From assembly GCA_029265615.1 (NCBI GenBank), contig JAJUIB010000017.1, positions 1 through 62,922 of the forward strand: a DNA stretch of 62,922 nt. Direction: 5' to 3'. Position 1 is the first letter of the stretch, and each line of letters opens with the position of its first letter. The DNA comes from Spirochaetota bacterium (GTDB taxonomy: Bacteria > Spirochaetota > Spirochaetia > Treponematales > Rectinemataceae). Shown here piece after piece: positions 15,212 through 23,134 of this stretch. The notes beneath the pieces were generated by a model. That model did not search any database and was not told where the DNA came from. It saw only the letters and a list, made by a program, of their open reading frames with translations. Position numbers and translations under genes: made by a program.

Positions 15212-16195
15212 TTACCGATTTTTCTCTTTTTTTTTCAGCATCCGCCGTGCTCGGAGGCCCAAGGTCGCCTTAAGCCCCCCTGCTCGGTCCAGCACCCATT
15301 CACGTAGCCGTGCAAGGATGGTGAGTGCGCGCGGCCGGGCTGCGCCAAAGCGCTCGCCGAAGTCGCGGGCGGCTTCGGCCGCGGGGTAGGTAAGGCCGTA
15401 TTTCCGCTTGAGCTCGTCCCAATGCCGCACTATGTAGACATAGAGATCGCTCACGGTGCGCCCCGGGAAGCGCCACAGAAGGCCGAACTCCTCGATGGCC
15501 GCTGCGATCGGGTTGTACACCGTTTCGTACCAGGACTTCACAGCCTCGGCGAGCGGCATTTCGCCTTTGCGGCTTTGGTTGAGGTAGTACTTATGGACGA
15601 GAATGTGTTCGAGCACCTCGTCATAGCGGCCCGGACTCGTGAAATCGAGGTTCTCGTTGCCAGTAAGTCGGCCAAAGTCCGTGCGTTCATAGAATCGCCG
15701 TTTTTCATAGGCGAGTACCTCGCGCTTTAGATCTTCGAGCGTCATGCCGGGTTTTAAGCGGATCTCTGCGTCGAGGCTCGACACTTCGGCGTCGATGGCG
15801 GCCTGTCCCCGCATTTTTGCGACCGACACCCGGTGATTACCGTCACGCACGAAGTACAGCCCGCCAATCTCGTAGAGCCGAACCGGGGGAAGGACGAGGT
15901 CGGCGTAGTGCGCTGCATCGATGCGGACCCAGCGCTGGCGGAGGTGATCGGAACGGGGCAAAAAGTGGCGGTTGAAGTCGCGGTAGCGCCCTTCGCTCCC
16001 GACGATGAGGTCGAGGGGGACCGCTTTGAGCCCCTTGTAGGTCTCTGCGCCAGGTTTAAGGAGGGCCCGCACCTCTTCAAGCGGAAGGAGTTCTCCCCGT
16101 GCGGGAATGAGGAGGCTCGAAAGCCGCGACAAGAGTTCCCGCGTGCGTGCTCTCGAGAAGTCCTCGTTCGCCATGGTCTCGTACCAGTCGCTCAC
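15212..16195 (-). CDS. ParB/Srx-like and DUF4032-like protein
   Basis: A 327-residue soluble protein of unknown function. The middle contains YFVRDGNHRVSVAKMRG, a typical ParB/sulfiredoxin-fold nucleotide-binding motif. The second half (RYDEVLEHILVHKYYL, SWYETVYNPIAAAI, FPGRTVSDLYVYIVRHW) resembles the conserved block of DUF4032 proteins described from Actinobacteria. The C terminus is basic (RARRMLKKKEKNR). GTG at 16195 is chosen because GGGGGAGGATCG precedes it and it overlaps the stop codon of the phosphoesterase gene; the open frame further upstream lies within that gene. It is the last gene of a three-gene coupled operon. Confidence 0.75.
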   Translation of the reverse strand: MSDWYETMANEDFSRARTRELLSRLSSLLIPARGELLPLEEVRALLKPGAETYKGLKAVPLDLIVGSEGRYRDFNRHFLPRSDHLRQRWVRIDAAHYADLVLPPVRLYEIGGLYFVRDGNHRVSVAKMRGQAAIDAEVSSLDAEIRLKPGMTLEDLKREVLAYEKRRFYERTDFGRLTGNENLDFTSPGRYDEVLEHILVHKYYLNQSRKGEMPLAEAVKSWYETVYNPIAAAIEEFGLLWRFPGRTVSDLYVYIVRHWDELKRKYGLTYPAAEAARDFGERFGAARPRALTILARLREWVLDRAGGLKATLGLRARRMLKKKEKNR

Positions 16196-16851
16196 CGATC
16201 CTCCCCCGTGTCGAGTAGCCAGTGGCCGAAGGCGTTTACCACCGTTGTGTCTCTCACGGCGCTCACGCGGACATCGGCAAGATCGTAGAGGTGGACGTGT
16301 CCGTGTATGAGCCAGCGGGGGCGCGCCGCTGCGATGAGCCACCTGAAGGAGCGAAAGCCGCGGTGGCAGGGGTCGTCGCGGTCGTGCACGCCGCGCGGTG
16401 GCGCGTGGCAGAGGACAATGTCGCAGGCGCGGCCGTGAACAAGGCGATTCCAGAGGAGCTGTGGCGCTAGCACAAGAAGCCGCAGGGCCATCCCCGCCTC
16501 GGAGAATTGATTGGGGCCGCCGTTATAGCGCATGGAACCAGGAAGGCCGAGGATGATGAGCCCCTCTTCGCGGGCGATCCTGAATCCGATGTCGGTTGAA
16601 CCGAATGAATCGGCATAACCACGCGGATCGTCGAAGCGCGCCTGTGCGCCACCTCCGAGCGCGAGGCGCCCAAGGTCATGGTTGCCTTCGACGTAGAGAA
16701 GCGGCTTGTTGAGCATCGATGCGATGAAGCCGAGGTACTCCATGGGGAGGTCTCCTGCGGCGAGCACGAGGTCGACATCGCCGAAGCGTTCCTTGAGTCG
16801 CGGCGAGTAGACGAGCGGATCGACCTGGTCGGAGACGCAGAGCACCCTCAT
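16192..16851 (-). CDS. Calcineurin-like metallophosphoesterase
   Basis: A 219-residue two-metal phosphoesterase. The five motifs are recognisable, some in variant form: CVSDQVD at the N terminus (DxH is replaced by DQV), AAGDLP, EGNHDLGR, VLCHAPP and IHGHVH. The loss of the first His in DxH may change metal binding. Substrates of the family include nucleotides, RNA/DNA ends and phosphoproteins; none can be chosen here. It overlaps the upstream TPR gene by four bases (ATGA) and the downstream ParB-like gene by four bases (GTGA), so all three are translationally coupled. Confidence 0.85.
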   Translation of the reverse strand: MRVLCVSDQVDPLVYSPRLKERFGDVDLVLAAGDLPMEYLGFIASMLNKPLLYVEGNHDLGRLALGGGAQARFDDPRGYADSFGSTDIGFRIAREEGLIILGLPGSMRYNGGPNQFSEAGMALRLLVLAPQLLWNRLVHGRACDIVLCHAPPRGVHDRDDPCHRGFRSFRWLIAAARPRWLIHGHVHLYDLADVRVSAVRDTTVVNAFGHWLLDTGEDR

Positions 16852-18230
16852 CGGCGGGAGGGGGCGGAAACCGGGCTCTTTTTGAGCATTTCCTGAAGCT
16901 GTTCCTTCTGGTACAGCTCTACCGACCGGTTCTCTGCAAACTCCATCGCCGAACGTGAAAAGCTCGAACTGGTTACGATGGCGCCGCGGACGACGCTGAG
17001 CTTTTTCATCTGGTCGAGGAGGGCGCGAATGGAGCTTTCGTCGAGGTTATCGGAAACGCGGAGAAAGCGTATAAGCCGGGGGATCTTTTTAGCGCCGAGC
17101 CACTTGTCGGAGTCGTTCTCCACCGCGATGATCTCGACGCCGTTTTGTATTTCCGCCGCGTCGCGAATGCTCAGCGTCATCGCCCCCTGGACGACCGATT
17201 TGCAGATATCCATGAATTCCTCCCGCCCGCAGGTGAGGAAGTCCTTCATGCGATCGTCGGTACGATACTCCTGGTATTGGGTGAGCTTTTCCGCAACATC
17301 GCGGAAGCCCGGTTTTTTCGCATAGATTTTTTCCCACTGCTCGATGGCGCGGTCGAGGTTCCTCGTCTTTTCATAGCACATAGCAAGGAAGTACCGCCCA
17401 TAGAGCGCTTCCGCAGCGCCTTCGTCCTTGATGAGCTTGACCGCACGCTCGAGTTCAGGCACCGCCTTGTCGAGCGCTCCCTGGCTCATGTAGCACCCGC
17501 CCCGCTCGACGAGCGCCTTCACCTTGAGGGCGGGATCGCGCGTCGCCTTTTCGAAGGCGACGAGGGCGGCCGTATAGTCGGAGAGCTCTTTGTAGATTTT
17601 GCCGAGATAAAAGAACGCCTCGTAGTTCTCAGGGTTCCACTTGATCGCGGCTTCGAATTCGGCCTTTGCCTCCATGGGGTGCTTGGTCCGGTAGAAAATA
17701 AGGCCGAGCTGGTGGTGTGCCGGGGCGAGCCGCTCGTCGAGTTCGATGGCCTTCCTGAGATAGTTGACGGCCACATCGGTCCGTCCTCGCGCCTCGAAAA
17801 GCCTGCCCGCGTCGTAGTAGTTTGCCGCGCCGCGCGGTTCGAGCTTGGTGAGGAGGATGCGCTCCTTGAGCGCCTCTTCGGTCTGTCCGAAGCGCTCGAA
17901 GAGGAGGGCTATCCTGCGGCGGAACTCCGCCTCGGGAATGTCCGGCCCGAACTGGCCAAGCTGGTTTACCTGCTTCCATTCCATGAGGGCGAGCTCGGGC
18001 TTACCGTCTGCCTCGTAGGCGAGGCCGAGATACCAGCGCGGGACAGGGTTGCGCGCGTCCTTTTGGATCATCGCCTTGGCGCTCCGGATCACGGTCTGCA
18101 AGTGCCCCTGTTTGAGCTGGTCGGCGATGGCCTTGGCGTGGCGCGGCGTGGCGATCATGCGCACGATGAACCAGATCAGAAAACCTACGAGCGCGCCGAG
18201 TAAAACGATAAGGATAATGATGAACGACAT
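16848..18230 (-). CDS. Membrane-anchored TPR protein with Mrr-like C-terminal domain
   Basis: A 460-residue protein. One N-terminal transmembrane helix (MSFIIILIVLLGALVGFLIWFIV) is followed by about eight TPR units running to around residue 310 (for example AHHQLGLIFYRTKHPMEAKAEFEAAI). The last 130 residues end in RGAIVTSSSFSRSAMEFAENRSVELYQKE, which resembles the C-terminal half of the Mrr/restriction-endonuclease-like fold. The usual catalytic D...ExK signature is not clear, so nuclease activity is doubtful. The start at 18230 matches the hydrophobic N terminus and GGGAAAGGG upstream. First gene of the operon with the phosphoesterase and ParB-like genes. Confidence 0.8.
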   Translation of the reverse strand: MSFIIILIVLLGALVGFLIWFIVRMIATPRHAKAIADQLKQGHLQTVIRSAKAMIQKDARNPVPRWYLGLAYEADGKPELALMEWKQVNQLGQFGPDIPEAEFRRRIALLFERFGQTEEALKERILLTKLEPRGAANYYDAGRLFEARGRTDVAVNYLRKAIELDERLAPAHHQLGLIFYRTKHPMEAKAEFEAAIKWNPENYEAFFYLGKIYKELSDYTAALVAFEKATRDPALKVKALVERGGCYMSQGALDKAVPELERAVKLIKDEGAAEALYGRYFLAMCYEKTRNLDRAIEQWEKIYAKKPGFRDVAEKLTQYQEYRTDDRMKDFLTCGREEFMDICKSVVQGAMTLSIRDAAEIQNGVEIIAVENDSDKWLGAKKIPRLIRFLRVSDNLDESSIRALLDQMKKLSVVRGAIVTSSSFSRSAMEFAENRSVELYQKEQLQEMLKKSPVSAPSRR

Positions 18231-18310
18231 CGGCCCTTTCCCGTCTGCGGCGGGGTGTGCGCCTGGCCGCTCCGTCCAGGCGGCTTCTGTTCCTCCGCCG
18301 CGATATCTTG

Positions 18311-18322
18311 CTATACTATAGC
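18311..18322. promoter_or_regulatory. Possible divergent promoter centre
   Basis: CTATACTATAG lies between two divergent TPR genes and supplies a -10-like box on each strand (TATACT plus, TATAGT minus). Matching -35 boxes are poor, so this is tentative. Confidence 0.3.
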
Positions 18323-18358
18323 TCGAATCGCGCACGAATGCGACACCTCGCAAAAAGG

Positions 18359-19078
18359 ATGGATAGCCTGAAACCCACGCTTCGGCGCCTTGCCGTACCG
18401 CTCGTTTTCCTTTTTGCCGCCCTCTCCCCGATCGCGGCGGGTCCTTTTGAGGAGGGGGAGCGCCTTTTTCGCGAAAACAAGCCCGCCGAGGCGGCTCCCG
18501 TCCTCGAGCGCGCCCTCCTTGAGCCGGCGGTCGATGAACGGGCCTACCTTTATCTTGCGCTTGCCTACGAACAACTTGGCCGCTATGACGCGGCCGTAGC
18601 GACGCTCCGGAAAGGCCTCCCCTCGGCCCGTCTCTATCGCCATCTTTTCTACTATAACCTCGGCAATGCATTTGTCCTTCTTGGCCGCAATACCTTCGCC
18701 GAGGAGAGTTACGATGAGTCCATCGCCGCGAATCCGAGCTACGCGCCCGCGCGCCTCAATCGGGCAAACGCCCGCCTTGCGCTGGGAAAGCTTGGCGGCG
18801 CTGCCGAGGACTACCGCGCCTATCTCGGCCTTGAGCCCGCTTCCGCCCAGAGATCGGCGATCGAGGCCCTCCTTGTGCGCCTCGAGGGGGCGCTTGCTGC
18901 CGAGGCCCAGCGTATCGCCGCCGAGTCGGCCGCCAAGGCCCAGGCCGAGGCGGCGCGCAAGGCGCTCCTTGACCAGGTTGCTGCCTCGCTTAAGGCTGCG
19001 GCCGAAGAGACGATGAGCCTTTCCGCGGGCACTGGCCAGATTCAGGGCTACGATGACACACTCGAGCTTGACGAATAA
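18359..19078 (+). CDS. Exported TPR protein
   Basis: A 239-residue protein starting MDSLKPTLRRL, with a signal peptide (VPLVFLFAALSPIAAG) and then at least four TPR-like helix pairs (GPFEEGERLFRENKPAEAAPVLERAL, AYLYLALAYEQLGRYDAAVATL, and so on). The last third is Ala/Glu/Lys-rich and coiled-coil-like. It is probably periplasmic and serves as a protein-binding scaffold. No enzymatic motif is present. The exact start is uncertain because no good ribosome binding site precedes ATG 18359 or the in-frame ATG at 18338. It lies 30 bases upstream of the next, larger TPR gene, likely in one operon. Confidence 0.75.
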   Translation: MDSLKPTLRRLAVPLVFLFAALSPIAAGPFEEGERLFRENKPAEAAPVLERALLEPAVDERAYLYLALAYEQLGRYDAAVATLRKGLPSARLYRHLFYYNLGNAFVLLGRNTFAEESYDESIAANPSYAPARLNRANARLALGKLGGAAEDYRAYLGLEPASAQRSAIEALLVRLEGALAAEAQRIAAESAAKAQAEAARKALLDQVAASLKAAAEETMSLSAGTGQIQGYDDTLELDE

Positions 19079-19108
19079 CGCATAAGCGAAACACGACGGA
19101 GATTGTCG

Positions 19109-21109
19109 ATGGAACAGCGCAGCACAGTGCTCCTTGCCGCGGTCGCCGCGGTTCTCGTTCTCGCCCTTGTCGCTACGGGCGTATTTTTTATCGCGCGGGG
19201 AAGTGCCTCGGGCGGGCGGGAGCGGACAAATGTTCTAAAGCTCGCGCGCGAGTATATGGAGCGGGGCGCCTACGAACGCGCCCTTGATCTCCTCGACACG
19301 CTGCTCATCAAAGACGCCGATGACGCCGAGGCGCGCGCCCTCCGCGACGAGGCGGTCGAAGAGGTGAAGCGGAGCCAGGCGGCGAGCGCTGCGGCCACCG
19401 CAGAAGCCGCAGCAGCCGCCGCCGAGGCTGCTGCGAAGGCCGGAGAAAGCGGCCAGAAGGCTATCGCGCAATCGCTTGAAAAGCTCGGCCAAAAACTTCA
19501 GACGCCGCCCGCTTCCGCGCCCGCCGCCTCCAAAGCCGCACAGGATGCAGAAGCCGCGCGCGAAGCCGAGGCGCGCGCAAAAAAGGCCGAGGAAGAGGCG
19601 CGCAAAAAGGCTGAGGCCGAGGCTGAGGCCGCGCGCAAAAAGGCGGAAGAGGCGGAGCTCGCCAAAAAGAGCCGTGAGCTCCAAGAGAAGATGCGTGCGG
19701 TGAGCGAGCTCGTCGAGCGGGGTAAAAAGGCCCTTGACTCTGGCGATTTCGACGCAGGCGGCAAGCTCTTCGCTGATGCAAAAAATGCCTTCCCCGCAGG
19801 CGAGGATAAATTTGCCGGCCAAAAACTCGCGGAGATCGCCGATGCGCTGTACAGCGCCGCGAAAAAGAACCCCGGCCCCTCGGGCGACGAGGCGCTCAAG
19901 GAGGCGATCCAGACCGCACGGGATGCCAAGAAGAAGGATGCCTCCAATCCGCTCCCGTACTACACGCTCGGAAAGATCAACGCCGACTTAAACCAGACGG
20001 AGAACGCGATAAGCGAACTTAAGGAGGCGACGCGGCTTGATCCTAAGAATTACCTGTATTCATTCGAGCTCGGCAAGGCCTATTTCAAGGCTCGCCGCTA
20101 CGAGGAGGCTCGGCAGGCCTTTGAGGCGGCGACGACCGTGAATCCGCGTTTCGAGCTCGGGTTCTTCAATCTCGGCGTCACCATGAAGGCTCTGGGTGAT
20201 CCGGGCAAAGCGCTCGACGCCTTTAGGCGCGCGACCCAGGTGAAGCCCGATTACGGCCGCGCCTACCAAGAGATCGGCAAGATCCAGGCGGCGCGGGGCG
20301 AGCGCGCGCAGGCTGTCGCGAGCTACACCAAGGCGATACAGCTTGAGCCTGACAACGCGCAGGCGATGCGCGAGCTTGCCGTCGTCCACGCCGAGTCGGG
20401 CGCCTTCAAGGAGGCGGAGGGGCTTTTCATGCGCGCCCTCGGCGTCAAGGACGATGCGCTCACGAACTACAACATGGCGACCGTTAAGCTCAAACTCGAA
20501 AAGCCTGCCGAGGCGCTTAAATACGCGGAAAAGGCCGTGCGCGACTCGCCCTCGACGGCGGCCTACCAGTATACGCTCGGCCTTGCGGCTGAGCTGTCCA
20601 ACGCTCAAGACCGAGCCATCGCCGCCTACGCCGAGGCGGCGAAGATCGACAAAAAGTACGCCGAGCCGCGCATCAACCTCGGGCGCATCTATCTCGACTC
20701 GGGCTTTGTCGACAAGGCTTTACCCTTCCTCGAAGAGGCCTACCGCATCGATCCGCGCTCCTTCGAGGCGAACAACAATCTCGGGAACGCCTACGGGAAA
20801 AAGGGGCTGTTCGAGAAGAGCGTCTTCCATTACGAGGCCGCTATGGCCCTCGCGCCGCGCGACACGACCGTCCGCCTCAATCTGGCGCGGGCCTACGTCT
20901 CTGCCGATCAAAAGGACAAGGCGCGCGAAGCCTATGGCGAACTCATAAAGCTCGCGCCGCAGGAGTGGGACGCCTACTTCGAACTCGGAAAACTCCTTGC
21001 CGCGGCGCAAGACGGCGCGGGTGCCAAAAAAATCCTCGCCGAGCTCCTTGCGAAGAAGCCCGATTATGCGAAAAGGGCCGATGTGGAGGCCATCCTCGGC
21101 GGCCTCTAG
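19109..21109 (+). CDS. Large membrane-anchored TPR protein with coiled coil
   Basis: A 666-residue protein. An N-terminal helix (LLAAVAAVLVLALVATGVFFIA) anchors it, with the bulk probably in the periplasm. A first TPR pair is followed by an Ala/Glu/Lys-rich coiled coil (roughly residues 90-200) and then about ten TPR units to the C terminus (for example YYTLGKINADLNQTENAISELKEATRLDPKN). It is a scaffold type; no enzyme motif is seen. GGAG seven bases before the ATG at 19109 decides the start over a TTG two codons earlier. A terminator hairpin overlaps its stop codon. Confidence 0.82.
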   Translation: MEQRSTVLLAAVAAVLVLALVATGVFFIARGSASGGRERTNVLKLAREYMERGAYERALDLLDTLLIKDADDAEARALRDEAVEEVKRSQAASAAATAEAAAAAAEAAAKAGESGQKAIAQSLEKLGQKLQTPPASAPAASKAAQDAEAAREAEARAKKAEEEARKKAEAEAEAARKKAEEAELAKKSRELQEKMRAVSELVERGKKALDSGDFDAGGKLFADAKNAFPAGEDKFAGQKLAEIADALYSAAKKNPGPSGDEALKEAIQTARDAKKKDASNPLPYYTLGKINADLNQTENAISELKEATRLDPKNYLYSFELGKAYFKARRYEEARQAFEAATTVNPRFELGFFNLGVTMKALGDPGKALDAFRRATQVKPDYGRAYQEIGKIQAARGERAQAVASYTKAIQLEPDNAQAMRELAVVHAESGAFKEAEGLFMRALGVKDDALTNYNMATVKLKLEKPAEALKYAEKAVRDSPSTAAYQYTLGLAAELSNAQDRAIAAYAEAAKIDKKYAEPRINLGRIYLDSGFVDKALPFLEEAYRIDPRSFEANNNLGNAYGKKGLFEKSVFHYEAAMALAPRDTTVRLNLARAYVSADQKDKAREAYGELIKLAPQEWDAYFELGKLLAAAQDGAGAKKILAELLAKKPDYAKRADVEAILGGL

Positions 21110-21124
21110 GTAAGGCCGCTTTTG
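21099..21124 (+). terminator. Intrinsic terminator overlapping the TPR stop codon
   Basis: GCGGCCT and AGGCCGC pair around a loop that contains the TAG stop, followed by TTTT. Confidence 0.6.
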
Positions 21125-21147
21125 CGCCGCTTTTGCGCCGCTTTTGC
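21115..21147. repeat. Three perfect 11-base tandem repeats
   Basis: GCCGCTTTTGC occurs three times without change between the converging TPR gene and mutL. The first copy shares bases with the terminator of the TPR gene. Confidence 0.9.
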
Positions 21148-21162
21148 GCATGGTAGCTGCGG

Positions 21163-22977
21163 TTAGACGATCCTGCGCACCATGCGGAAAAGCTCGTCAC
21201 GCGTCAGGCGCACCCACACTGGGCGCCCGTGGGGGCATCTGGGCTCAGGGAGCCTGAGCGCTCGCGCGGCGAGCTCCTGGGCCGCTTCAGGCTCGAGTGT
21301 GTCGCCGTCCTTCACCGCGGCGCGGCAGGACGCGAGCGCCCGGGCCGCGGCGGCGGCATCGCGCGCGCCCGCTGCGCCGAGCTCGACAAGTTCGCGCATC
21401 GCCTTGATCGCGGCGCCCGCGAGGATCGCAGGTGCCGCGGTCAGGCACCAGGCGCCCGCCTCGCGCTCGAGCCGGAATCCCGCCGCGGCAAGCTCCGGGG
21501 CGAGGCGGGCGATGCGCACGTCTTCGCTCTCGTCTTCCGGTTCATAGACCTCCGGCACGAGAAGCTCCTGCGTCGCGACGGGACGGGCGGAAAGCTCGTC
21601 GTAGATGAGCCGTTCGTGCGCCGCATGCTGGTCGATGAGGAAGAGTTCGTCGCCGCGCTCGGCGATCAGAAAGAGACCGAAGGCCGTGCCGAGGTAGCGA
21701 ACGCCCTCGGCCTCTTCAGGCCCGCCGCGTGTGGCTTCGGGGCGCGGAAGGGGTGCGGCGCGCTCGCGGAATGACGCAAGCGCCTCCCAGGACCAGCTAG
21801 GCCGCATACCCTCTCCGGCCCCCCTTGCGACATCGCCGTAATCGGCGCCGCCGTAATAAGCATCGTCATAATCGGCGCCGCCGTAATTGGCGCCGCCTAA
21901 CGCATCATTGTTCGCTGCGCCACCCCATTCGAACTCCGCAAGAGGATTTGACGCAACGTTATCTAAAGCTCGTCGTTCCGGCGCGTGTCGTGCAAGCTCG
22001 CCGAGAAAGCCCTGCACCGCCTGCACAAGGCTCCGCCTCAGGGCGCCTGGATCTTTCAGTCGGACCTCGCGCTTTGCAGGATGGATGTTGAAATCGGCGA
22101 GCTCGGGATCGACCTCTGCGAAGAGGAATGCACAAGGGTGCGCGCCGCCGGGGAGAAAGCCCGAGAACGCATAGTCGAGGGCCTGTACAAGCCCTGGATC
22201 CTGGACTCGCCGTCGGTTCACAAACACCTGCATGAGACGACGGTCGGCGCGGTAAAAGGCAGGCCCCGCGAGGACGACGCTCCCCGAAACGCCTTCTCCA
22301 GAGAAGCGCACGCGGTGAACGAGCTGTTGAGGCACTTCGTTATAGCAGGCGGTCACGCGGCTCTCGGGGCTGGCGGGAGCAAGCACGAGGGGCGACCTCC
22401 CTTCGCTTGTATAGCGGAATGCCAGGTCGGGATGTGCAAGCGCCTTGTCGATGAAGGTCTGGCGGCAGAGCGCGGCCTCGGCCTGCGGCCGTTTAAGAAA
22501 CTGCTTCCGCGCCGGAAAATTCTCAAAGAGGCGCGTCGCTTCGCACAGCGTGCCGCGGCGGCCCGGCGCAGCCTGGATGCTCGTTGTGGCCCCCGGTCCT
22601 GTGACAAGCCGGTGCGCAAGGGGCGCGCCCTCTTCCGCGGAGAGTATTTCGAGCCGCGCCGCCGCGGCTATCGACGCAAGCGCCTCGCCGCGGAAGCCCA
22701 GGCTTCGTGTGTGCAGAAGATCGTCGGCGGACGCGATCTTGGACGTCGCGTGCGGAAGGACCGCGAGTTCGAGGTCCTTGCGGCTCATGCCCACCCCATC
22801 ATCCGCCACGCGGATGAGCTCTATGCCGCCTCCGGCGATCTCCACGCGTATCGAGCTAGCGCCGGCATCGATCGCGTTGTCGAGGAACTCGCGGAGCACG
22901 GCCGCCGGCCGGTCGATGACCTCGCCTGCGGCGATAAGACGGGCGGTTTCAGGCGGAAGCAGATGGATCCGGGGCAT
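21163..22977 (-). CDS. mutL: DNA mismatch repair protein MutL
   Basis: Homodimeric ATPase linking MutS mismatch recognition to strand removal. The 604 residues start with IHLLPPETARLIAAGEVIDRPAAVLREFLDNAIDAG, followed by ADDGVGMSRKDL and the TSKI...LGFRGEAL ATP lid, the typical GHKL signature. The C-terminal part has LFLIDQHAAHERLIYDEL, matching the endonuclease motif DQHA(x)2E(x)4E except that the last Glu is Asp, and CPHGRP near the end. It is thus likely a nicking-type MutL, as in bacteria without MutH. The linker holds a Gly/Tyr/Asp repeat (GGANY, GGADY, GGADYGD). It converges on the TPR gene; no clear ribosome binding site is seen. Confidence 0.96.
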   Translation of the reverse strand: MPRIHLLPPETARLIAAGEVIDRPAAVLREFLDNAIDAGASSIRVEIAGGGIELIRVADDGVGMSRKDLELAVLPHATSKIASADDLLHTRSLGFRGEALASIAAAARLEILSAEEGAPLAHRLVTGPGATTSIQAAPGRRGTLCEATRLFENFPARKQFLKRPQAEAALCRQTFIDKALAHPDLAFRYTSEGRSPLVLAPASPESRVTACYNEVPQQLVHRVRFSGEGVSGSVVLAGPAFYRADRRLMQVFVNRRRVQDPGLVQALDYAFSGFLPGGAHPCAFLFAEVDPELADFNIHPAKREVRLKDPGALRRSLVQAVQGFLGELARHAPERRALDNVASNPLAEFEWGGAANNDALGGANYGGADYDDAYYGGADYGDVARGAGEGMRPSWSWEALASFRERAAPLPRPEATRGGPEEAEGVRYLGTAFGLFLIAERGDELFLIDQHAAHERLIYDELSARPVATQELLVPEVYEPEDESEDVRIARLAPELAAAGFRLEREAGAWCLTAAPAILAGAAIKAMRELVELGAAGARDAAAAARALASCRAAVKDGDTLEPEAAQELAARALRLPEPRCPHGRPVWVRLTRDELFRMVRRIV

Positions 22978-23082
22978 GGCTCTTTATAGACTCAGGATCC
23001 TTGCAGGGGCAAGCGGGCGTCGGGGTGGCTAGCCTTCCGTGTGATGGCGGCCCCGATCCCGGCGCTGACGGGGCCCGATTAC

Positions 23083-23114
23083 GAAAAAAGCCGGCGCCCT
23101 TAAGGGGCGCCGGC
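23083..23114 (-). terminator. Intrinsic terminator of the Lol-like operon
   Basis: On the minus strand GCCGGCGCCC and GGGCGCCGGC pair around a short loop and TTTTTT follows. Confidence 0.9.
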
Positions 23115-23134
23115 GCGAGAATCTGCGGAGGGCG

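Noticed and set aside
18231-18671. N-terminal extension of the Mrr-like TPR frame
   Set aside because: It reads through the divergent TPR gene and the promoter region; a membrane helix and ribosome binding site mark the start at 18230.
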